From positions 4,588,001-4,652,000 of the forward strand of contig JAUCEF010000018.1 in the NCBI GenBank assembly GCA_033558025.1: 64,000 bases of DNA, written 5' to 3'. Origin of the DNA: Phytophthora sp. 'mugwort' (lineage: Eukaryota > Oomycota > Peronosporomycetes > Peronosporales > Peronosporaceae). Position numbers and translations under genes: made by a program. Shown here piece by piece: positions 49,601-57,561 of this stretch. The notes beneath the pieces were generated by a model, which did no database searches, was not told where the DNA came from, and saw only the letters and a list, made by a program, of their open reading frames with translations. The stretch's first letter is position 1. Every line of letters begins with the position of its first letter.

Positions 49601-49842
49601 ACGAGTTCCCGTCCCGCAACTTGCCTTCAGGTATGTTTCCGGGCTTTCTTGCCGACGAGGTGGAGGAGATTCTACCGGACTTGGTGCAGGAGGACGACGG
49701 CGGCTGGAAATCCGTAGACTATGTCGGCGTCGTGCCGCATCTGGTGCGCGCTGTACAGGAGATGCAGAGCCAGCTGGAAGCTTCTCAGATGCAGATGAAG
49801 CGCCTGCAGCAGCAGATCGACGCACTACAGGCCGCCGCATAG
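28661..49842 (+). CDS. Giant secreted EGF-like / beta-repeat fibre protein with C-terminal peptidase S74 chaperone
   Basis: Seven exons, 28661-28785, 28854-29007, 29080-29128, 29210-29401, 29469-29894, 29962-49496 and 49579-49842, join in frame to 6914 residues. Residues 1-26 are a signal peptide ending VAYA. Residues 27-345 hold EGF/tenascin-type modules (CSGHGRCGSSNQCTCDSDW, CSNRGVCD...GECSCFNGFTGAAC, CSNRGLCD...GQCVCYADFKGLDC). About 6400 residues of Gly-Gly beta-strand repeats follow. The end is a peptidase S74 domain: SSDRRLKKMI (Ser6804, Lys6809), HPVTFEWRRDEF across the last intron, GFLADEVEEILPDLV, KSVDYVGVVPHLVRAV, then a short coiled coil. S74 domains trimerise and self-cleave in phage fibres and in MYRF. 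A trimeric extracellular adhesin or surface fibre is inferred. No transmembrane span or GPI signal was seen. Intron 1 has a GTGCGA donor, supported by the restored EGF motif. Confidence 0.9.
31290..32409 (+). repeat. 417-base tandem repeat, about 2.7 copies
   Basis: Units start at 31290, 31707 and 32124. The first two are identical as far as I can read, and the third matches for 286 bases until a C-to-T difference at 32410. Each encodes 139 residues containing two related fibre modules. The identity implies very recent duplication or gene conversion. Confidence 0.9.
32530..48777 (+). repeat. Core coding array: 54 units spaced 252 + 42n bases
   Basis: The landmark encoding ASISVTTDAP occurs 54 times from 32611 to 48697. 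The 53 spacings are 252 (8 times), 294 (25 times) and 336 (20 times), which sum exactly to the 16086 bases observed. A unit has a constant part (TLALTNSAAALTNTMLAM, GFFFLDAKVGSTSVFKVDATG) and two, three or four 14-residue GGLTVTAGGATVTA-type submodules. Every spacing keeps the reading frame. Units are nearly identical even at silent sites, apart from scattered variants. The flanks at 30.1-31.2 kb and 48.8-49.3 kb carry diverged modules of the same type. Confidence 0.95.
41305..43195 (+). repeat. Higher-order repeat of 630 bases (336 + 294)
   Basis: Spacings alternate 336/294 three times in a row here. A rare submodule variant (GGATVSAGG, from a gtttctgcc change) occurs near 42190 and again exactly 1260 bases later near 43450, which is twice 630. 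This shows amplification in multi-unit blocks. Confidence 0.8.
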
Positions 49843-49903
49843 ATGTAATCGTGTAGTCTGTAGATCAATGTCCCCCAGCTGCAGCAAAGATGCCACGTCC
49901 CTC

Positions 49904-49927
49904 AATAAAAAAAAAAAAAAAAAAAAA
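49904..49927 (+). terminator. AATAAA and A21 tract after the giant gene
   Basis: AATAAA at 49904-49909, 62 bases after the stop codon, runs directly into a homopolymer of 21 A residues. It may act as the polyadenylation signal. The A run itself is genomic. Confidence 0.5.
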
Positions 49928-50362
49928 TAACGTCAGAATTATAATGTCAATAGAAATTGCTTCTGGTCCTCATGGTTCGAAGCGATGCAAGCTCAGAATG
50001 ACCGCACTGTGTCCTGGTTCCGTCTCATAGGAATTCCGAGTACTTATACGACTGTAAATTTAACTGAAGATAAGTGTTAGGAGTTTACCTTGTTTGTTGT
50101 ACTGAACTCGAACAGCAAGACGCCGTTATAGACACGTCCACACCCAGCCGACGATCGTGCCTGGCGAGTGTCTCGATGAGCGACGCATTTCCTACCGATG
50201 ACTGGCTTGGAAGAACGCGCGGCGCCTGATTGCCGAAAGCGGTTCGTCCTGTCCTTTTCGTTATGTTTATGTTTCCCCGCTAACCCTTAGAGTATTGCAT
50301 TCTTCTCCATCCAGTAAATTTACATTTACTTGAAGTGATTATTTTCCCTATTCGTCAACACG
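49928..50362. other. Intergenic, no gene seen
   Basis: About 435 bases lie between the giant gene and the cytochrome-b5-like gene. No coding sequence was recognised. The downstream promoter must lie here. Confidence 0.55.
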
Positions 50363-51577
50363 ATGACGAGCAGTTCGGAGCGTCTGTTGCTGTCGCTGGC
50401 ATTGGGTGCGGCGCTCGCGGTGTGCGGCTACTATTCCAACAAGCTGGTGAGGCGCCGGCGCCCGCCGAAGAGTCTCGCAGCACTGAGACTGGCCGCTGCG
50501 CCGCGGGCGAGTCTCTCGGAGTTGCAGACGTCTGGTCCGTGGGTGGCGCTGTGCGGCACAGTGTTTGACGTGGCCAGAGACCCTTTCTTCGATGCCAGGC
50601 ATGCTGGTATTTACAGCTTTTGGGTGGGCCACGACGTTACGTACCTGCTGCTGCAGTTGGGGCTGGCTCCGGACGCTGCGGACGACGCGGAAGCGGTGGC
50701 CAGTTACTTGGATCGTGAGTGGCCGTTGGACGCGCTGCAGGGAGACGACGAGGACGTGAAGCGCCGCCATGAGCTCGTCCAGGAGTGGTTCACGCGCTTC
50801 CACTCGCGCTATGAGGTGGTGGCGCAGCTTAGCGACCGCTACGTCGGTGCAGCGTGGGACGTGTTGAGGACCGAGCTGCTGCCGCTGGATTCCAGCGCAA
50901 ACTCCGGCGGCAAGTGCCCGTTGGGGTTCGGAGCGAAGACGGTGAGCAAGACCGTGTCTCGCAAGACGGAGGATATTAAGAAGCTGCGGACGATCACGTT
51001 TCAAGGGCGACATTATGATGTGACAGACTCGAGCTTGTTCCATCCGGAAGGGGGACAGTTCGCTCATTTTGTCGGACATGATGTCACCTACGCGTTGGCG
51101 GTACAGTCGACTCGAGCGGAAGACTTGGATGTGGCGCCGGAGCGAGCATATACGTTTGAGGAGCAGTTGCTGCTGGAGAGATACCGGGCCTTCTTCGCAC
51201 GTGAACTGTCGCTACTGGAAGTTGATGACGAGCACAAGGAGAGTGGCAACAAGACGGAGGTGGTAAATGTGCACCAGGCTATCGAGGAAAACGACGGCAT
51301 GACACAGGAAGAACGCGTGCGGTATCTGAAAAAAGTACTTGAAAATGCGAGTGCAGAGCAAGTTAATGCGGTGTGCGCTCGCACGAAGATGACTCCGCTA
51401 CATAAGGCCGTGGAGAAGCACCGTTTGGATCTCGTGGAGGTGTTGGTGCGAGCCGGAGCTGATGTTGAGGCACGTGCAGCACTCTACGACGATGAGACGC
51501 CGCTGCAAATGGCTCACCGCTTCCATTTTGACGACATTGCTGCTCATCTCGAGTCTGTTGCAGTGGTCAGCAGCTAA
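50363..51577 (+). CDS. Membrane-anchored protein with two cytochrome-b5-like (MAPR-type) domains and ankyrin repeats
   Basis: One exon of 404 residues. A single hydrophobic span lies at about 7-23, followed by a basic stop-transfer stretch (KLVRRRRPPK). Two cytochrome-b5-like steroid/heme-binding folds follow: about 50-105 (WVALCGTVFDVARDPFF...GIYSFWVGHDVTYLLL) and about 208-260 (TFQGRHYDVTDSSLFHP...GQFAHFVGHDVTYAL). Both keep the G-x-x-Y/F-D-V-T/A and F-x-G-x-D-x-T features of MAPR proteins and lack the b5 HPGG heme loop. Residues about 335-395 form one or two ankyrin repeats (MTPLHKAVEKHRLDLVEVLVRAGADVEAR). By family it may bind heme or sterol at the ER. The partner is unknown. Confidence 0.85.
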   Translation: MTSSSERLLLSLALGAALAVCGYYSNKLVRRRRPPKSLAALRLAAAPRASLSELQTSGPWVALCGTVFDVARDPFFDARHAGIYSFWVGHDVTYLLLQLGLAPDAADDAEAVASYLDREWPLDALQGDDEDVKRRHELVQEWFTRFHSRYEVVAQLSDRYVGAAWDVLRTELLPLDSSANSGGKCPLGFGAKTVSKTVSRKTEDIKKLRTITFQGRHYDVTDSSLFHPEGGQFAHFVGHDVTYALAVQSTRAEDLDVAPERAYTFEEQLLLERYRAFFARELSLLEVDDEHKESGNKTEVVNVHQAIEENDGMTQEERVRYLKKVLENASAEQVNAVCARTKMTPLHKAVEKHRLDLVEVLVRAGADVEARAALYDDETPLQMAHRFHFDDIAAHLESVAVVSS

Positions 51578-51997
51578 TTATTCTGCCTAGATTATGGTTT
51601 ACTTGAGAAGTTATGACACGGTATTGCTGAGAAGCGTACTACAAGTAAACAAATAGGTGAATGCAAGCAAGATGGTACTTATTACGTGTTTGATAGTGTA
51701 CGCGGCAGTGAGGAACTGAGGTAAGAGATAATAGTCTTAGGATAAGCTGTTTCCTTGGAACTCATGCCCTGCTCAAAACCTCGAAGATGTCTTGGAGGAA
51801 GCTGCAGGAAAAGTTATCTATTATCAGTTTTATTAATGGCTGTTGTGCGAAGTCCATCCTCGTTTGGCAAGGTTGCAAAACTGTTGAGAAAGCACGTTTG
51901 AGCGAGGAATCAAACCCACTTAACGAAAATCAATACATGTAATTATTCGAACTAAAGCGGTAAGAAACAAAAACTTACGCGCGTGGAATACTTTTTC
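51578..51997. other. Intergenic, no gene seen
   Basis: A convergent gap of 420 bases between the cytochrome-b5-like gene and the methyltransferase gene. It is AT-rich and no coding sequence was recognised. It holds the 3' ends of both genes. Confidence 0.55.
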
Positions 51998-52996
51998 TCA
52001 GCGTCGACCTTGATCTTGTAGCATCTGGTGAATACGTGCGATATACTCAGGTCCAATTCCACAGCATCCGCCAACAACTTCAGCGCCCAGCTCCACCCAC
52101 TGAGAGACAAAGGCTTCGTACCGCTCCACAGACAAATCCATGCGCATGGCCTGGGGTTCACTCGACTCCGCAAGCGCCCAATCATCTGGAATGAGCGTAA
52201 GGCGATTCGCATACGCGCCCAAGCGCACTCCACGACTACACAGACTAGCACGTATGTTCTCATCATTGTGCAGCTCTCGAAGAGCCTTGCTGATGGTCTC
52301 TGGCTGCGAGCAATTAAAGAGAATGGCTTGCAGCTCCGTCCCCGCGACACCCGCAGTAAAGCTCAGTAACTGTTGAGCTACATCACACACTTTCTCTCCA
52401 CTGCGAAGACATCCGTGGCTATTCAGTGTGAATGACACCATAGCTCCCACAGGTCCTTGAGTCTCTCCACTCCAAGCATTTTGGACCCCAAGCAGCGCCA
52501 TCTTGGCCTCCTGGACCGATGACAGTGTCTCGGCCAAGTAGCAGTCCACAAAGGGCTTCAGCGTCTCCACGATCATCGTGTACAACCTCACTCCTTCCTC
52601 AAGCTCTGGTACTTTGTCGGCTCGATAGCTCTCGAGCAGCGGAGGCAGCGATCCGCAGACCTTTGGCTTGGGTCTCCTCGAGTCTGTTGACACCGCCGTC
52701 CATTGGTCGCACGCTTCTCGAGCCACTCGACCGGCCACGGACGTGTACCGGACGATCTCTTCGTCGCTGAAGCCCACGCCGGGCGTCACACCGTAGTTGT
52801 TGCACGTGATGCAGTCAGCTCCTGCGTCCAAGAACGACGTGTGAACCTCCTGCAGCAGCTCGTGGGACTGCTCGTGCACAAGCGCAGAGGCGGACCACAC
52901 CCGGCGGTCGTCCGGTAACCCGCGAGCGAGTAACTCTTCACCAGTGCCCCCATCCAGCACTATCACGCGGTAGGTCTTCTGTGCTGTTGTAGCCAT
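51998..52996 (-). CDS. Homocysteine S-methyltransferase (paralogue A)
   Basis: One exon, 332 residues, the usual length for the family. The N-terminal LDGGTGEELLARG motif carries the Asp that contacts homocysteine in BHMT-type enzymes. The zinc cysteines are present as ILFNCSQPE and VVGGCCGIGPEYI, and YLAETLSSVQEA holds the conserved Glu. It should transfer a methyl group from S-methylmethionine or a similar donor to homocysteine, giving methionine, in the cytosol. It lies 178 bases downstream of a same-strand paralogue (53175-54167), indicating tandem duplication. Confidence 0.92.
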   Translation of the reverse strand: MATTAQKTYRVIVLDGGTGEELLARGLPDDRRVWSASALVHEQSHELLQEVHTSFLDAGADCITCNNYGVTPGVGFSDEEIVRYTSVAGRVAREACDQWTAVSTDSRRPKPKVCGSLPPLLESYRADKVPELEEGVRLYTMIVETLKPFVDCYLAETLSSVQEAKMALLGVQNAWSGETQGPVGAMVSFTLNSHGCLRSGEKVCDVAQQLLSFTAGVAGTELQAILFNCSQPETISKALRELHNDENIRASLCSRGVRLGAYANRLTLIPDDWALAESSEPQAMRMDLSVERYEAFVSQWVELGAEVVGGCCGIGPEYIARIHQMLQDQGRR

Positions 52997-53174
52997 AGTG
53001 CGATGTCTGATAATCGAGACTCCACGTCACATTTGATTTTTTACTTCGTAGTATATAATTGTGAAAAATTGACTGAGAATGTGTATCGTAGGAATTATTA
53101 AATGAATGCCAGACTGCTCGCGTACACCTACCTGTTGCTAGCTAGCTACCTTGAACGAAGGCCGATCGGTCCAT

Positions 53175-54167
53175 TTACATCGTCAGGATCTCTGAGATGC
53201 GCTGCAGGTATTCTGGCGGGATGGCACAGCAACCGCCGATGATACTGGCACCGTCATCGACCCAGCGCATGGCGAACTTGCTGAAGACCTCCATGTCCAT
53301 GACAGACTGCAGCGCACCGGGCACAAGTGACTCCTCCATAGCCCCGGCCTTGGACATCGGTGAGATGCGGTCGCCGTAGCCACCGATGCGGATTTCGTTC
53401 GTCTTTAGCGCGTCCATTACATCTGGGTCCTCTGCCAAGTGCTTCAATGCCTTGGTAATATCTTCTGGCTGCGAGCAGTTGAATAGAATGCCGCATAGGA
53501 GGTTGGTCTTGTCTTCCACCTCGCCTGGCTGCAGCTCCTTCTGACGCGCGCAGAACTCAATCAGACTCTTCACGCTCTCAAGGACATCCTCGCCACTGCG
53601 GAGTTGGCCGGTGCTATTCAGTGCGAAAGACACCATTACGGGCTTTTGCAGCGGCTGCACGCCCTCAAACGCCAGCTTGGCCTCAGCAAGCGAAGACATC
53701 GTCTCGGCCAGAAAGACGTCGACCGATGGTAGCAGGGCCTCTCCTATCAGCAAATACGTGTCGAGTCCCTTTTGACACTCAATTGTGCGGTCTGATCGCA
53801 GGCTGTACATGAGTGGCGGCAGCGATCCGCAGATCTGGGCGCGCTCCTGTCGGTTGGTTCTCGCTCGAGCGTCGACTGCCAGCTCGCCGGCCGTCTGCGT
53901 GTACTCGCGTATCTCGTCTGGGGTGAAGCCCACGCCTGGAGTCACATAGTAATTGTTGGTCACAATCATGGTAGCGCCAGCCTTGAGGAATTCTTCGTGT
54001 GCCTGCACCACGAGACGGTGGTGGGCCGGTGACACCAGCGCACTAGCCGAGAGCATGTTTCGGTCATTAGGCAAGTCGTGACGGAACAGTTCGTGCATGA
54101 TCCCGCCTGCCAAGATATCAACCTTCTTCGATTCCATTGCGTCGCCTGGTACTAAGTCAATTCCCAA
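53175..54167 (-). CDS. Homocysteine S-methyltransferase-like protein (paralogue B, altered N-terminal motif)
   Basis: One exon, 330 residues, or 320 if the in-frame ATG at 54137 (MESKKVDILAGG) is used, which fits the family start better. The zinc cysteines are intact (ILFNCSQPEDI, IIGGCCAIPPEYL) and so is the FLAETMSSLAEA Glu. The substrate motif that reads LDGG in paralogue A reads LAGG here, so the conserved Asp is Ala. The fold is clear, but the methyl acceptor may differ from homocysteine or activity may be lost. The rest of the chain is well conserved, which argues against a dead pseudogene. Confidence 0.88.
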   Translation of the reverse strand: MGIDLVPGDAMESKKVDILAGGIMHELFRHDLPNDRNMLSASALVSPAHHRLVVQAHEEFLKAGATMIVTNNYYVTPGVGFTPDEIREYTQTAGELAVDARARTNRQERAQICGSLPPLMYSLRSDRTIECQKGLDTYLLIGEALLPSVDVFLAETMSSLAEAKLAFEGVQPLQKPVMVSFALNSTGQLRSGEDVLESVKSLIEFCARQKELQPGEVEDKTNLLCGILFNCSQPEDITKALKHLAEDPDVMDALKTNEIRIGGYGDRISPMSKAGAMEESLVPGALQSVMDMEVFSKFAMRWVDDGASIIGGCCAIPPEYLQRISEILTM

Positions 54168-54381
54168 ATGACAAGGAAACTGTGAAGACGGTGGCTGAGG
54201 CAGCCATTATATGAACTGCGACCAGGCAGAAGAAAAGCTTCCTGTCAGCCAACGATATTGAAGTGATTGAAGTGAGAGGTTCACTTTCTATTGGTCAAAA
54301 GTACTTCTAACTTTAGACAAATCAACGTCGCGTATCTACAGCTGATGCGACAGTTCGAAGCAGAAAAATTGACGCGCAAGG
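54168..54381. promoter_or_regulatory. Divergent promoter, methyltransferase B (-) / ACBP gene (+)
   Basis: 214 bases separate the two starts. GGTTCACTTTCTATTGGTC near 54279-54297 contains both a TCA-C-TTT initiator-like word and an ATTGG box. The motif reading is tentative. Confidence 0.45.
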
Positions 54382-55890
54382 ATGGCGGACGAGCTGACGG
54401 AGATGACGTGGTTGGGCGCGGTTTGCGCGGTGGCGGGCGCCGTGGTGGTGCCGCTGTTGCTGCACCGCATCTTCTTTGGGAGGGTGAACAACGAAAGCTC
54501 GGCAGGCAGCAGCTCGCTCGAGGAATACATGACCAAGGTGGGTTTGTTACACCCTTGGTGATGGCTGGCTCTGACTGGATTATTGTATGGACAACTGCAG
54601 CACGGCATGAGCGAGCTAGACGCCAAGTTTCAAGTGGCCGTGGACTTCATCGCCGCCCGGGGCAACAGTAAGCTGACGAACGAGGAGGTAACGTAGGATC
54701 AGGGACAAAAGCAGCACTGGATGCTGCGACTACTGACCGAGTTATGTCTTTTGTACGACAGAAACTAACGCTCTATGCGTTCTACAAGCAAGCGCACTTC
54801 GGCAAATGCAACATGGACAAGCCGTCTGCTGTAGATATGGTGGGCTCGGCCAAGTGGTGCGTGATGATTTGTCGAATGGTGACAAAAGTGTTGAGTGAAG
54901 CTTACTTGGGTGGATGTTGTGTACGTGTTTGCAGGGAAAGCTGGAACGCGCTGGGCGATATGAACCAGGAGATGGCTAAGCAGCAGTACGTGGAGTGGGT
55001 GCAGGATTTGTTCGAGGAGTTCGATGGGCGTGGTCCCAAGAGATGGACGACGTCGTCGTTGTCGAAGGCAACGAGTGAGTCCTTGTCATTGGATGGGTCG
55101 ATGTCGATGGCTGGGGCCGTTAGCATGCCCAAGGTGGATATGTACGTGCTAGCTTGCTCCTCATTTGCCCCCTGATACCGAGGGTCGTGGGCTTTCTTTA
55201 GTAATGATTGTTTTTTGCGTGGAAACGGTTAGGTCGACCGAAGAGTGGAAGGTCCATGACGATATTTTTCATTACGCGAGCACGGGAGATCTGGACAAGC
55301 TTGTGGCTGCGTTGGGCAGGGGAGAAGACATCAATGCTCAGGTAGCAGCCTATCATAGCAAAAAATACTGATGCTTGACCAGATTCCAATGATATGACTC
55401 TGATAGTATCATTCATCCGCTGTAACTAACGTGGGCCTAATATTCTACATCCTAGGACCCTGAAGGGCGAACCATGCTTCACTGGGCTGTCGACCGCGAC
55501 CAGACGACGGTGGTCGAGGAACTACTGCGGCGCAAGGCGTCTCCGAACATTCAGGTAAGTTATGACGGAGTTTAGAAAAGACGTGGTTTGCACTCAAAGT
55601 ATTTAACGAAACGTTGTCTGTGCATGATAAACAGGACGCCGACGGTATGACACCACTGCACTACGCTGCCAGTTGTGAGCACGAGGACATGGCCCAGCTG
55701 CTCGTATGATTGCTTACCTGGCATTACCCCGACCTTTGTGTAATGCTAACACAAACACTATTACACGCAGGTTACGCACGGTGCGTTGGTGGATATCGAA
55801 GATCTGGACGGTGACACACCGCTCATGACGGCCTCTAGCCTATCGCTTCAGTCGATCATGGCAGATGGCTTAATTAGCGACCCTCAGTAG
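54382..55890 (+). CDS. Membrane-anchored acyl-CoA-binding protein with ankyrin repeats (ACBP1/2-like)
   Basis: Eight exons, 54382-54537, 54601-54687, 54762-54856, 54935-55141, 55233-55341, 55456-55554, 55635-55703 and 55771-55890, join in frame to 313 residues. Residues about 9-28 form one membrane span (LGAVCAVAGAVVVPLLL). The ACBP domain covers about 53-135 with the diagnostic LYAFYKQAHFGKC, KPSAVDMVGSAKWESWNALG and QQYVEWVQDLF. An acidic Ser-rich linker follows. Residues about 190-313 form three to four ankyrin repeats (IFHYASTGDLDKLVAAL, TMLHWAVDRDQTTVVEELLRR, TPLHYAASCEHEDMAQLL, TPLMTASS). Plant ACBP1 and ACBP2 share this order and sit at ER and plasma membrane, binding long-chain acyl-CoA. 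Intron 3 uses GTGCGT and splits the conserved Trp codon. Confidence 0.92.
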
Positions 55891-56439
55891 ATGGAGACGC
55901 CATACAAGTCACGAGGTTACAGGCACATGCCATAGAAGAGGTAGGTATCATCATATCAGTGGGTTAAGATGGAAAGAAGACGGCGTTGAAGTCGATTGGC
56001 GCTGGAGGGCGTCAGGATTTCTTCGAGTGTTCCAGTTCGTACGTTGAGGTGTGCGTGGTGCTCGAATCTTTCGGTAACTTCGCTACTTTTTTCATACAGA
56101 CGAGTCAGTTTCAACAGCGCGGTTCGATGGTGGTGCTCGCGCTCGCATCGTCCGTATTTCTTGTGTAAGAGCGAATTTTGTGATGTGGCCTCAAACATTG
56201 GGACGATTCTAGCGCAAAAGGAGCGTGATCTGGATTGTAGGCTGCGATGATCCTCTCTAGCAAAGCAAGCTGGCTACACGACGCTCGTGTGCAGACAAAC
56301 AATGTCATCAACGACAGCGCAAGCATTGCGTCTCAATTTAGCGCTTAGTTGGACTTCAATTGTTGGTATTCACATGCAAACAAGTCGAAACTTGTCAGCC
56401 AGTCCTATGCTGTTTCTCCCTACGGCATCGCTCGCCTTC
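55891..56439. other. Convergent intergenic region, no gene seen
   Basis: About 550 bases between the ACBP stop and the stop of the minus-strand two-TM gene. Several short frames have no family resemblance. It contains the 3' ends of both genes. Confidence 0.5.
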
Positions 56440-57561
56440 CTAAATATACTGGTCGAAGGGGGCGTCGTGGTTGTCAAGCTTCTCTGCGTACTTGATTAGG
56501 TCAATGTGATGCTTCACCGGGACGTTGCGTGGCGAAATCATCGTCAGCTCTTCCATGGCTCTCGCGAACGATACCTCGCGCGCCTGCTTGCAAGACTGTA
56601 GTGCGGAGCGGCTCTTCACAATGCCGTCGTCAGTGGGAACTGGTGTTACGTTTTGTGCGCACATCATCGCTGGTGCATCGCTGCTGGTCACTGACTCCGA
56701 GTATGCAAACTCGACTGTCTTGCCTACTGCAATCTCCTGACGAACAGCGGCCTGCTCTTCGTTGAGGTTAAATGGAATAACAAGCGGCATCTTGTGCTGC
56801 TTCCCAGACCGACAGTTTCCGGTCACGATGCCAGTGCGAGTGGTTTTACACGCCGTCTTGGCGTCCATGCACAGGTCGTGTGGGATGATGAATCCGTGCA
56901 ATCCCTGGATGTCAATGACAGTGCCGCAGTGGAGGACGTCCAGCTTGTTGCCAACTTCCGGGGTGTTGTTGCGGAGAGCGGGGGTCTCTTTCACGACCGT
57001 CGTGTTAATGGCGGACTCTAGAGCTCCGATGCTGTCCTCGCTTTCTCGTCGGCTAGATTTCTTCTGCATAACTGACGGGAAGGGGGTCGAGGTGAGAGCC
57101 GGCAGGTTGACGATGGCCGGTGAGGCGATGTTCAACGCCATAGAGGACATCTCGTCCTTGGGCACCTGCTCCTGCTGCTGCTCCTTAAAAGTGCAGCTCT
57201 TGGCAGGGGACAGGTGGGGTAGTGTGACCATGGAGCTGCATTTTTCCATCTCCTGGTCGAGGAAGTCCTGGTACGATTGCGCAGTATTGGGGAACTTGAA
57301 CTCCTGCACCGCGCTGGCGATACTCATGACAATCATGAAGAGGCCGCCGCCTGTCATCCAAAGCTGGAATTGGCCAAGGCTCATGAATGCCAGAGCTAAC
57401 AGGGCCAGTACAAGCACGCCCACGAGTGCGGGACGCAGCGCCGGGTGTACTGCCATGCCTGAGACTTTGGAGACCGCGTGGCTACTGACGGTGCGCATGG
57501 CATTCACGCCCGTGCGCAGGATCTTGGCGGGCGTGCGCGCGGCTTGTCGAGACTTGGCCAT
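56440..57561 (-). CDS. Unrecognised two-TM protein with a cold-shock-like C-terminal segment
   Basis: One exon of 373 residues that I do not recognise. A basic N-terminus (residues 1-40) is followed by two hydrophobic helices (about 43-61 and 66-85), a hairpin membrane anchor. A disordered Ser/Thr/Glu-rich linker runs to about 205. Residues about 208-305 (LHCGTVIDIQGLHGFIIPHD ... GKTVEFAYSESV ... APAMMCAQNVTPV) recall a cold-shock-type beta barrel: GxV, a GFI strand, a charged middle, then VEF and AxNV. This is a shape match only, and the aromatic RNP residues are mostly missing. Membrane-tethered nucleic-acid binding is a guess. The frame length and composition support a real gene. Confidence 0.7.
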   Translation of the reverse strand: MAKSRQAARTPAKILRTGVNAMRTVSSHAVSKVSGMAVHPALRPALVGVLVLALLALAFMSLGQFQLWMTGGGLFMIVMSIASAVQEFKFPNTAQSYQDFLDQEMEKCSSMVTLPHLSPAKSCTFKEQQQEQVPKDEMSSMALNIASPAIVNLPALTSTPFPSVMQKKSSRRESEDSIGALESAINTTVVKETPALRNNTPEVGNKLDVLHCGTVIDIQGLHGFIIPHDLCMDAKTACKTTRTGIVTGNCRSGKQHKMPLVIPFNLNEEQAAVRQEIAVGKTVEFAYSESVTSSDAPAMMCAQNVTPVPTDDGIVKSRSALQSCKQAREVSFARAMEELTMISPRNVPVKHHIDLIKYAEKLDNHDAPFDQYI

